From contig NZ_BCNM01000026.1 in NCBI RefSeq assembly GCF_001514495.1, positions 1 through 64,000 on the forward strand: a DNA stretch of 64,000 nucleotides, in the 5' to 3' direction. The translations under genes and the position numbers were made by a program. Positions 1 to 7,732 of this stretch are shown piece after piece (the stretch's first letter is position 1; each line of letters opens with the position of its first letter). The notes below the pieces were generated by a model. The model did not search any database. It saw only the letters and a program-made list of their open reading frames with translations, and had not been told where the DNA came from. The stretch comes from Paenibacillus pabuli NBRC 13638 (GTDB lineage Bacteria > Bacillota > Bacilli > Paenibacillales > Paenibacillaceae).

Positions 1-52
1 CCCGTATGTATCGGGCCCTCTCGGTATTAATCTATTTAGCGCTTCAGCAAAT

Positions 53-779
53 TTAATTTATGAATTTCTTGAAGTCTAGTTCATATACTGCATAATCGTC
101 TTTGCCATCATAAAGAAAAACAACCTCGACCGGTTTTTCAAAGTCGATTTCTTTCCCAGGAACAAATATAGTATTTGCTTCTTCTCTCGTATATTTTTCT
201 TCTGATGCCACTACACCTTTGTAGTAGGATACATTTTCCTTAGAGGATGTGGTAATGTACCCATCACCGCCCGGCTGTAAAACCGTATCGCCTTGCCGCA
301 GAACAATATGGAAGTTTCTAAATGAATCAGCAAATTTTCTATAAGCAGTAGACTGGATAATAACAGTTTCCCCTATATCAGACTTCTTTCTTAACTCTTC
401 AACGCTTATTTGATCCATTTTCTGTGCAGCTTGGTACGCCTCGCGAACAATAACTGATTGTGGGCTGTAAATTGAAACTAAAGGTGGATACTCTTGAGCT
501 GTTGATAAATGATTTTCTTTCAGTGTTAGTCCTAAATCTTTTTAAATAGTGAGAGTAATCGTATCCCTCAAATTTTTCTGCTTTGTTTTTCAGCGACTCT
601 ATTACGTAGTCACTCGGATGATAAAAACGATCATATGTCGTGACTTCTTTGTCCTCAATTTCAACTGCGCTAACTTCATTTGAATTGCTTAATGATTTAG
701 TTAAGACTGCAATTCCAATTATCAAAACTGCCGCCGCTATTATAGACCAGAATATAATGTTTCCTTTTTTAGTATCCAT
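53..779 (-). pseudogene. Membrane-anchored protein of a prophage remnant, split by a frameshift
   Basis: Two overlapping reading frames (399-779, then 53-418) read as one protein of about 239 residues if one base is removed from the A5 run near 536-540 (minus-strand sense). Upstream of the apparent Met at 418 the second frame stays open and continues naturally from the first: ...SHYLK then DLGLTLKENH...YQAAQKMDQ. The N-terminus has one transmembrane helix (about residues 8-27, IIFWSIIAAAVLIIGIAVL) after a short basic stretch. The rest looks extracellular, with a beta-rich C-terminal half. I do not recognise the family. Its ATG (777-779) lies 2 bp past the stop of the stalk-domain gene at 782, so it is probably translationally coupled; no strong RBS is visible. 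The shift could be decay, a sequencing error, or +1 recoding. Confidence 0.6.
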
Positions 780-781
780 GC

Positions 782-1369
782 TTACTGGTCAGTCAACTTC
801 AGCGCTTCATCAATTAGCTTTAATTCTGCTTCGTATTTAGAGATATCAGCATCATACTCTGACAGTCTTTGTTCCGAAATTTTTGCCGCAGTTTCATTCC
901 CTGTGGACTTCAATTCTTCAAGTGCCGATGCGGTTGTTTCTCTAGCCTTTTTTAATGGATTAATGACGTTATTCACTTTACTGTCCCGAAGTTCTTGCAG
1001 GCTTGATTTTGTGTATCCGATATATTTATTTGTTGATGAAACTGGCAATTGTTCTGAAGCATCATTAGCACCTAATACAGGCGTGTTATCTTTAATAGAT
1101 GAAGTTACAATGATAGTCTTTCCTTCCACTTTTACCTCAGCCCCCAATGATTCGGAAAGGGCTCGCGCTGGAACGTTTGCCTTACTATCAATGACAGCTC
1201 CCTTATCCGACAATTTTTTACCATCAACTACAATTGTGTATTCACCTGTAACCTTTTTTCCTACAAGCGATTTGACCTGATCAGCAAACGCCCCTGCGGT
1301 TGTCGAAAAAACAATCCCTAAGATAATACCACCAGCGATATATGCAACCTTGTGTGAAAACCTCTTCAT
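782..1369 (-). CDS. Secreted stalk-domain (copper amine oxidase N-terminal-like) protein
   Basis: The protein is about 195 residues with a signal peptide or membrane anchor (MKRFSHKVAYIAGGIILG...). A short domain follows, with the pattern YTIVVDGKKL...ANVPARALSESLGAEVKVEGKTIIV. That is the usual signature of the copper-amine-oxidase N-terminal-like stalk domain common in Paenibacillus and its phages. The C-terminal half (about residues 105-195) is charged and probably coiled coil (LEELKSTGNETAAKISEQRLSE). I chose the start at 1369 because GGAGGT lies 6-7 bases upstream; an earlier in-frame ATG at 1393 has no RBS. It sits between the phage tail gene and the membrane-anchored gene in one direction, so it is probably a prophage-borne accessory (morphon-like) gene. 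Its role is unknown. Confidence 0.65.
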   Translation of the reverse strand: MKRFSHKVAYIAGGIILGIVFSTTAGAFADQVKSLVGKKVTGEYTIVVDGKKLSDKGAVIDSKANVPARALSESLGAEVKVEGKTIIVTSSIKDNTPVLGANDASEQLPVSSTNKYIGYTKSSLQELRDSKVNNVINPLKKARETTASALEELKSTGNETAAKISEQRLSEYDADISKYEAELKLIDEALKLTDQ

Positions 1370-1411
1370 GATTCTACCTCCGTAATGGTGCAATTTACCT
1401 ATTATGATACA

Positions 1412-3634
1412 TTACGGGGTAGTTGTCGTAAAGGTTCCGCCACCAGTATTCTGCTGATTCGCCAAATTCCCATGATTATGATGAGCAGTAGTGACACTGT
1501 GTCTGTGATTATTGAAACTTGCTCTCAGGGTGTCTATTTTATCGTTTAGTGATGATATTTCAGATATCAAGCCGGAAACATCTGAAATTCCGATTCCATA
1601 GATAAATCCACTTCTAAACGTAGCAGTTCCTCCAAAGGAAACTGCCCCCTGCAACCTTATAGGATTTCCCGTATTATTTGAACCAAGCCATAGATCATTG
1701 CTAAATATAGTTAACTGGCCTGAGTTCTGATATGAATTGATTTCCCCTGCAAAAGCCCCCCCTGATCCGTAAAGAGAAATAGCCGCTATTCCATCATCTG
1801 AATCAGTATTGATTCTAATCCTATTTCTATTATTAGAGTCATATGTTCGAAATCCACTTGCATCTTGCTCTACACGTCTGCCTATTGCTGCTGTACGGAT
1901 CAAAGCGCCGGTAATCGTACCACCATTAATATTTGTACCTGTAATAGTAGAAGCAGTAATAGAGCCTGAGAAGTTCGCACCTACTGCCGACATAATCCCG
2001 CCTGAAGTAACTGTGAACATCCCATTGCCTACGTTGATGGAAGAACCAACGATTGCCCCATTTTTGAAGTTGGAGTATTCAATATTGGCGTAGTTCGCTG
2101 TTAAGCTGTTCCCAATCAAATCACCTTTCATGTTAAGTCGGAAAGGTGCGTTATTAAAAGATGATGCCCCGGCCGAAATACCATTCATGTTAATCTGTAC
2201 AATGTCCTCGCCGCTACCAATCAGCATAGATACAAAGTTACCAAGTTGACCTATTACTTGCTCCGCCACTACACCACCCGCTGTTATAGCAGCTCGAATT
2301 GTTTTCCATCCATCAGTGGATATCCCAAGACCTTTAGAAGTAAATCTGACTTGTTCTAAGGGATTGGTTTTCTCTTGAGCCAATATACCGCCTTCTGGTG
2401 GATAGATCAGTTCGGTTTTGCTGTTGTTGATATCAATAACTGCCTGTTTCGCAAACGATTCAAAAACATCCGTTCGAATCTTTCCGTTTGAAAACAGATT
2501 GTTGGTGATATTTTTGTTTCGCTCCAAATCGCTGATAATATCATCGTAATCTCTTAAATTGAGATTGGATATCGTCGGTTCAGCATGCTTGTCCATACTG
2601 TATGGATACTCTGTCAGTTCAGTGATACGGGCTTTTAGCCGGTTCATGCCCATATCTGGGTCGATACACATGACATCATCACCCAAATGAGGTTTTGGTT
2701 CAGTGCGATCGATTTTGAACAAGTCTGCCGTGGATATGGTTGCCTCCAGAGAAACTACCTCTTGTTCAAGCAACGCTTTACGTGTAGCCTTCAGCAACTA
2801 CTCTGCTTCTTCAATATCCTGCTCGATGATCTCCCCATCATAAAACGGAACCGAATCGCTCGCCCAGTACTGTGCAAAAGGAGATACGAGGTAGTTGACC
2901 GCGAGTTTACCATTAACAATCGTTCCTGGTATGCTCGACAATAAACTTCTTTCCAGATCCGTCAGCAAGGATGCATCCATGCCGATAAACGTCCGACCAT
3001 CTTTCATTTGAGCATGCATCCGGGTAACAAGAGATTCGCCTTTGTCTTTGAATGAGCTGGATACGATATTCTTTTTAAGCCGGTACTGCAATCCGTGGTC
3101 TGAACCTATTCTCTTTTTGAGATTAATCACAAAATTGTTGGGTTCTACCTCGCACTCGTACATATCAATGATTTTATTCAGGGCTTCAAGACAAGTTCCT
3201 CGGCCAAAGTCCTTCACGTCATGTAAATCAAACGTATCGTGGATCATGAATGTGAATCTCCCGCCAGTAGCTTTTGTAATTAAGTCTGTAAGCTCGTTGA
3301 GATGCACGCCATACGCTTCGTCGATGTATGAAGCATAAGGGAATTTGAAGTCATTAAGCTTGAACATGACATGATTACAATAGATTGAAGCCATTAGCTT
3401 CAGGCCTTCGCGTGACCGGCTCCTGGACTGAATTACATAAAATTGGCCACGCTCATCTTGAACGTGGCCCTTGATTGCTATTTTTTCTCTATAGTCTTCA
3501 CTGGTCATTGGCACCATAAAGTTTAATTCATAATCGCTATTTATCCGTCTTCTTCGTTGGATCTCATGGCTATCAATCAGTGTTCCTACACGTCGAAGAT
3601 TCTTGTCGAAGACTTGCATAGTTGGGTTAGGCAT
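1412..3634 (-). pseudogene. Phage tail spike / tail-associated endopeptidase, interrupted by an in-frame amber codon
   Basis: The 278-residue frame (2798-3634) ends at TAG. The next codon (TTG, 2795-2797) begins a 461-residue frame in the same phase, so this is one gene of about 740 codons with one stop codon in it. The N-terminal part (MQVFDKNLRRVGTLIDSHEIQRRRR start; CLEALNKIIDMYECEVEPN) matches the phage minor structural / prophage endopeptidase-tail family. The C-terminal part has beta-helix-like repeats (FSGSITASTITGTNINGGTI) and ends in a His/Gly-rich tip (HHNHGNLANQQNTGGG), typical of siphophage tail spikes. The start at 3634 has GAGGTGA about 3-4 bases upstream. A CAG-to-TAG change (...EEAE-Q-LLKATRK...) would explain the stop. 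Confidence 0.75.
2798..2800 (-). other. In-frame amber (TAG) codon inside the tail gene
   Basis: The minus-strand codon TAG is followed directly, in the same frame, by TTG CTG AAG GCT ACA CGT. No RBS precedes TTG, so an independent start there is unlikely. The flanking residues (DIEEAE / LLKATRKALLEQE) form a continuous, probably helical segment across the stop, consistent with a C-to-T nonsense mutation of a Gln codon. Confidence 0.7.
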
Positions 3635-3648
3635 ATTTCACCTCAATA

Positions 3649-4074
3649 TTAATAAAGAAATTTGTCACGATGTGTAATCCTCATCAGCACTGTTCGTCCT
3701 GTTTCCGGGTCAGTCCAGGTCAAATTATTTTCACCGAGATTTAAATAAAAGAAGTCTCCGTTGTATAGATGCGAAACATTTTGACCGTTGCGAGTGATTT
3801 TGAATTTATCTGTATCAATAACGATCTGATCCCCAGGATTAAACACGTCTTCGAATTCGATATAATCCACATGATATCTGGAGGCTACAGCAATCATTCT
3901 CGCTTCTCCGGACATTTCAGATCGCATGTTTATTTCACGGATGAAGTCGCCGCTTATCCGAGCCTCACCCGACATAGGCAGAGCTTCCAATGCGTATTCT
4001 CGCGTGAAATCCCCTTGGGCCTGCGCTTCCCCGGACATATCAGATGAAAGAGATAGCTCCATTGCATACTCCAA
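3649..4074 (-). pseudogene. 5'-truncated phage distal tail (Dit-like) protein
   Basis: This is a 141-residue frame opening at TTG 4074 just after a TGA. Its C-terminus (VFNPGDQIVIDTDKFKITRNG...YLNLGENNLTWTDP...) is the C-terminal domain of siphovirus distal-tail / phage tail family proteins, which are usually 220-500 residues, so the N-terminal region is missing. Before it lies a short degenerate repeat with MSGEA at about residues 13, 34 and 53, spaced by GDFxRE segments. The gene overlaps the RBS region of the tail-spike gene, the usual Dit-Tal order. At 4075 homology switches abruptly to an integrase gene on the other strand, marking a deletion junction. Confidence 0.65.
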
Positions 4075-4075
4075 C

Positions 4076-4310
4076 TTTCAGCGGATTTTAAAGCGTGCAG
4101 AGTTAAGTGAATATCTATATCTACGAATTCATTCTCTCAGGCACACTTATGCTGTCCTTTATGCTTGAAAGCTGGTGCAGACATTAAATTAGTTCAAAAA
4201 CAACTCGGTCATGGAAGCATACAAATCACTTCTGATATATATGCTCATATCTCCAGAAAGTTAGAGCAACGGAATATCGACAGATATGAACAGATATCAA
4301 CAATACACCT
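4076..4310 (+). pseudogene. C-terminal remnant of a phage tyrosine integrase, frameshifted
   Basis: Two plus-strand frames encode pieces of one tyrosine recombinase catalytic domain. The first reads FQRILKRAELSEYLYLRIHSLRHTYAVLYA up to the TGA at about 4166-4168 and carries the HxLRHT motif. The second, from 4165, reads LKAGADIKLVQKQLGHGSI followed by TSDIYAH, with the LGH box and the region of the Tyr nucleophile. A one-base shift joins them. Everything upstream of about residue 300 of a normal integrase is absent and replaced by the truncated tail gene. The protein cannot be functional. It marks one end of the former prophage, next to the 3' end of glnA. Confidence 0.75.
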
Positions 4311-4335
4311 CCAGCATTCTTGGTTCGAAAGATCA

Positions 4336-4400
4336 AAATGGGGGGCGTTTGGGGGACACTCCTTAATAGAAGTAAATCCCCATTCAAACGTCCCCCATTT
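4336..4400. repeat. Imperfect 16-bp inverted repeat at the prophage/glnA boundary
   Basis: The arm at 4336-4351 (AAATGGGGGGCGTTTG) pairs with 4385-4400 (CAAACGTCCCCCATTT) with one mismatch and a 33-base spacer. It lies between the integrase remnant and the glnA terminator. It could be a transcription terminator-like hairpin, integrase arm-binding sites, or a relic of the attachment site. Confidence 0.4.
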
Positions 4401-4405
4401 AAACC

Positions 4406-4437
4406 CTTAAAAAACCCCGTTGCTACAAGGTGTTTTC
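4406..4437 (-). terminator. Putative rho-independent terminator of glnRA
   Basis: Read on the minus strand directly after the glnA stop: AAAACACC, a loop TTGTAGCAAC, then GGGGTTTT followed by Ts. The stem is short with one bulge, and the T tract is good. Confidence 0.5.
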
Positions 4438-4439
4438 AA

Positions 4440-5768
4440 TTAGTACAACGTGATATATTGATCGCGTTCCCATTGGTGGACTTGTGTACGGTACATATCC
4501 CACTCAATTTCTTTCAGTTCGTAGAAGTGAGCCAGGGCGTGGTCGCCGAGAGCATCACAGATGACTTCGCTGCGAATCAATTCGTTCAATGCTTCTTTCA
4601 GGTCAGCTGGCAAGCTTGGAATACCTTCTTCCACACGCTCTTCTTCTGACATGATGTAGATGTTACGGTCAATTGGAGCTGGTAAGGAAAGCTCACGTTT
4701 GATTCCGTCCAGACCTGCTTTCAACAAAACAGCCAAAGCCAGGTAAGGGTTAGCAGCCGGATCCGGGTTACGAACCTCAACACGTGTACTCAGACCACGG
4801 GAAGCTGGAATACGGATCATTGGGCTACGGTTACTAGCAGACCATGCTACATAACAAGGGGCTTCATAACCTGGTACAAGACGTTTGTATGAGTTCACAG
4901 TTGGGTTAGTAATTGCTGCAAACGCACGCGCATGCTTCAGAGTTCCAGCCATGAAGTGACGTGCAGTTTTGCTCAGACCCAACTCGTCCGACTCATCAAC
5001 GAATGCGTTCTCACTGCCTTTGAACAAGGATTGGTTGCAGTGCATACCGGATCCGTTCATCCCAAACAGTGGTTTAGGCATAAAGGTAGCATGTAAACCA
5101 TGCTGACGTGCAATCGTTTTGACAACGAGTTTGAACGTTTGGATCTGGTCTGCTGCTTTCAGAGCATCAGCATATTTAAAGTCGATCTCATGCTGACCTG
5201 GAGCTACCTCATGGTGGGAAGCTTCAATTTCAAATCCCATCTCTTCAAGTGTAATAACGATGTCACGACGACAGTTTTCGCCAAGATCCGTAGGCGCAAG
5301 GTCGAAATAACCACCTTGGTCATTCAGTTCGTTAGTCGGGTTTCCTTTTTCGTCTGTTTTGAACAAAAAGAACTCGGGTTCAGGACCAACGTTGAAGGAA
5401 GTGAATCCCATTTCTTCGGCTTCCTTCAAGACACGTTTTAAGATGCCACGTGGATCTCCTGGAAACGGATTACCATCCGGAAGATATACATCACAAATCA
5501 GGCGTGCAACACGGTTCTCTGCAACCCATGGGAAAATAAGCCAAGAATCTAGATCTGGATAGAGGTACATGTCGGACTCTTCAATACGTACATAACCTTC
5601 AATGGAAGATCCATCAAACATCATTTTGTTATCCAAAGCCTTTGTAAGCTGGCTCACAGGAATCTCAACGTTTTTGATAGCTCCAAGTAAATCGGTAAAT
5701 TGCAATCGAACGAATCGTACATTTTCTTCTTTCGAAATGCGGAGAATGTCTTCTTTTGTATAACTCAC
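4440..5768 (-). CDS. glnA: Glutamine synthetase, type I
   Basis: This cytoplasmic enzyme makes glutamine from glutamate, ammonia and ATP. Its 442 residues are close to the 444 of the Bacillus enzyme. Visible motifs are MMFDGSSIEGY near residue 50 (beta-Grasp/active-site latch), GPEPEFFLF near 130 (Mn-binding Glu), HHEVAPGQHEID near 183-194, NPTVNSYKRLVPG near 287-300 and SASNRSPMIRIP near 310-325. The start is GTG with GGGAGAGG about 5 bases upstream. There is no adenylylation-type insertion, as expected for the GSI-alpha class feedback-regulated by GlnR. It is the second gene of the glnR-glnA operon. A prophage remnant sits right behind its 3' end. Confidence 0.97.
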   Translation of the reverse strand: MSYTKEDILRISKEENVRFVRLQFTDLLGAIKNVEIPVSQLTKALDNKMMFDGSSIEGYVRIEESDMYLYPDLDSWLIFPWVAENRVARLICDVYLPDGNPFPGDPRGILKRVLKEAEEMGFTSFNVGPEPEFFLFKTDEKGNPTNELNDQGGYFDLAPTDLGENCRRDIVITLEEMGFEIEASHHEVAPGQHEIDFKYADALKAADQIQTFKLVVKTIARQHGLHATFMPKPLFGMNGSGMHCNQSLFKGSENAFVDESDELGLSKTARHFMAGTLKHARAFAAITNPTVNSYKRLVPGYEAPCYVAWSASNRSPMIRIPASRGLSTRVEVRNPDPAANPYLALAVLLKAGLDGIKRELSLPAPIDRNIYIMSEEERVEEGIPSLPADLKEALNELIRSEVICDALGDHALAHFYELKEIEWDMYRTQVHQWERDQYITLY

Positions 5769-5814
5769 TATAACCTCTCCCTTTCTTATCTGCGTATTTG
5801 GCTTGCCTGTTATA

Positions 5815-5843
5815 TTTGTACATTAGAAAGTTGCATGGGTCAA
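5815..5843 (-). promoter_or_regulatory. Candidate glnA-proximal promoter in the glnR-glnA spacer
   Basis: On the minus strand, TTGACC (5838-5843) and TACAAA (5815-5820) are spaced by 17 bases, 46 bases before the glnA start. The 129-bp glnR-glnA spacer also contains a small hairpin (GGGAGATGGTCTCC, about 5848-5861). This is a motif match only. Confidence 0.3.
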
Positions 5844-5897
5844 GGAGACCATCTCCCGAAAAGCAGGATTTACCCCGACCTCCGAGGTTATACGAAC

Positions 5898-6314
5898 TTA
5901 TTTTTTATTAAAAAAGCGGGAAAGCTCTCCCTGAATGAGAGATACTTGTCCAGGTCTCTTACCTGACACCAGTTGTTGTTTCAACAAACGGTGCAGCTGG
6001 GAGTCCGACAACTCTCTGCGCTTCACTTCGGTATCAGGTGTAATAACCGTCGCTTCTTCGGATTCTTTGGATACTGGATTCATCACTTGCTTGATACCAG
6101 CAATGTTAACCCCTTTTTCAATCAAAGCCTTGATCTCCAACAATCGTTCTACATCATTAAAAGAGAACAAACGCTGATTACCTGACGTTCTCGCAGGAAC
6201 AATCAAACTGTGCTGCTCATAATAACGAATCTGACGCGCGGACAGATCCGTAAGTTTCATTACAATACCTATCGGGAATAAGGCCATATTTCTGCGAATT
6301 TCGTCACCCATCAT
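5898..6314 (-). CDS. glnR: GlnR, MerR-family nitrogen repressor
   Basis: This is a 138-residue MerR-type regulator. The N-terminal winged helix-turn-helix reads IGIVMKLTDLSARQIRYYEQ, then NQRLFSFNDVERLLEIKALIEKGVNIAGIK. The C-terminal tail is the short autoinhibitory type of GlnR/TnrA (ELSRFFNKK). In Bacillus, feedback-inhibited glutamine synthetase activates GlnR to repress glnRA when nitrogen is plentiful. The gene directly precedes glnA. A consensus GlnR/TnrA box lies upstream of its promoter, so autoregulation is expected. The start has AAGGTTGATGA upstream; either of two adjacent ATGs could serve. Confidence 0.95.
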   Translation of the reverse strand: MMGDEIRRNMALFPIGIVMKLTDLSARQIRYYEQHSLIVPARTSGNQRLFSFNDVERLLEIKALIEKGVNIAGIKQVMNPVSKESEEATVITPDTEVKRRELSDSQLHRLLKQQLVSGKRPGQVSLIQGELSRFFNKK

Positions 6315-6347
6315 TCATCAACCTTCCAGTCATCTATTCTTCACCCT

Positions 6348-6399
6348 ATTGTACATTTAGTTATTACTAAGTGTCAATGATGTGTTAGATAAACTCACA
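6348..6399 (-). promoter_or_regulatory. glnRA promoter with a GlnR/TnrA box
   Basis: On the minus strand, -35 TTGACA (6372-6377) and -10 TACAAT (6348-6353) have an 18-base spacer. Immediately upstream, 6383-6399 reads TGTTAGATAAACTCACA, a full match to the GlnR/TnrA consensus TGTNAN7TNACA; it overlaps the stop codon of the ynbB-like gene. A further dyad (TTAGTTATTACTAA) lies between -35 and -10 and could be a second, weaker site. Confidence 0.8.
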
Positions 6400-7648
6400 A
6401 TAATTTACGATCTTTCATCGTCTGCAGCGCCATCAAAACGCCATATTTGACATGAGAGTATGTTAATCCACCTTGCATATAGCCAATATAGGGCTCACGA
6501 ATAGGCGCATCTGCAGACAATTCCAGACTTCCGCCCTGTATGAACGTACCTGCCGCCATAATGACAGGGTGCTCATAACCGGGCATGTCCCACGGTTCAG
6601 GAACCACATGACTATCTACGGCAGCAGCCCGCTGTATCCCTTGCACAAAGGCAATTAAATGCTCTGCTGAACTAAATTGAACAGCCTGAATCAAATCGGT
6701 ACGCGTCTCATTCCATGCCGGTTTGGTCACAAATCCGGATGCGGCAAACATCGCTGCAGCGAATGTGCTACCTTTAATGGCCTGTCCAACAATTGTCGGC
6801 GCCATGTAAAGTCCTTGGTAGATGCCGCGGGTCGTGCCTAACATTGCCCCTACCTCACCACCAATTCCAGGAGCAGTCAGACGATATGCCGCCAATTGCA
6901 CATACTTTTCCTTCCCGCATATGTATCCTCCGGTTTCCGCCAGACCTCCACCGGGGTTCTTAATCAGGGAACCTGCCATCAGATCTACTCCAACTTCTGT
7001 CGGTTCACGTTCTTCCGTAAACTCCCCATAACAGTTATCCACAAATACGATGACATCTTCCTTGATTGCCTTCACACGCGCTACCATATCAGCAATTTCT
7101 TCAATGCAGAAGGAAGATCTCCAATCATATCCTCTGGAACGCTGAATACCGATGACTTTGGTCGCTTTATTTATACTTTTCTCCACGGTTTCCCAATCGA
7201 CTCTGCCGTCTGCCAGCAGAGCCGTCTCTTGGTAGCCAATGCCAAAATCACGTAACGATCCTGTCCCGTCTCCAGGCTTGCCAATCACTTTATGCAATGT
7301 ATCATAGGGCTTCCCTGTAATGTATAGCAGCTCGTCACCTGGACGGAGCACACCGAACAAAGCGGTAGCAATGGTATGGGTTCCTGATGCAAAATGAGGA
7401 CGGACCAACGCTGCCTCTGCACCAAATACATCTGCATACACTTCATCGAGCACTTCACGCCCACGGTCGTTATAAGCGTAACCAGTTGAACCTGCAAAAT
7501 GAAAATCACTGACTTTTCTACGCTGAAAAGCATCGATTACTTTCCATTGGTTATGATCGGTGATACGGTCAATCTGTTGCAATTGCCCTTCGATCTGGCG
7601 TTCAACCTGTTGTTGAAGTTCACTAATTTCTGAATCAAAGCTTGCCAT
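6395..7648 (-). CDS. ynbB: PLP-dependent YnbB-like protein (methionine gamma-lyase / aluminium-resistance family)
   Basis: The 417-residue protein belongs to the fold-type I PLP family annotated as aluminium resistance or methionine gamma-lyase-like. Visible features are ASGTHTIATALFGVLRPGDEL near 88-108, IQRSRGYDWR, VFVDNCYGEFTE near 200-212 (the Asp that contacts the pyridine ring), and DLMAGSLIKNPGGGLAETGG near 224-243 with the likely PLP lysine in SLIKNPGG. The true substrate is not established. The position between hflX and glnR is the same as in Bacillus subtilis. RBS AAAGGGG lies about 11 bases upstream of the ATG. Confidence 0.88.
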   Translation of the reverse strand: MASFDSEISELQQQVERQIEGQLQQIDRITDHNQWKVIDAFQRRKVSDFHFAGSTGYAYNDRGREVLDEVYADVFGAEAALVRPHFASGTHTIATALFGVLRPGDELLYITGKPYDTLHKVIGKPGDGTGSLRDFGIGYQETALLADGRVDWETVEKSINKATKVIGIQRSRGYDWRSSFCIEEIADMVARVKAIKEDVIVFVDNCYGEFTEEREPTEVGVDLMAGSLIKNPGGGLAETGGYICGKEKYVQLAAYRLTAPGIGGEVGAMLGTTRGIYQGLYMAPTIVGQAIKGSTFAAAMFAASGFVTKPAWNETRTDLIQAVQFSSAEHLIAFVQGIQRAAAVDSHVVPEPWDMPGYEHPVIMAAGTFIQGGSLELSADAPIREPYIGYMQGGLTYSHVKYGVLMALQTMKDRKLL

Positions 7649-7732
7649 CTTGCTTCATTCCCCTTTATAGCACGTATCTAACGTCAAATATCAAGCACCG
7701 TGTCAACTTATCATACAAACATGTCATCTATA

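Noticed and set aside
3769..4047. 92-codon plus frame over the distal-tail gene
   Set aside because: It is antisense to a recognisable phage tail domain and lacks start signals.
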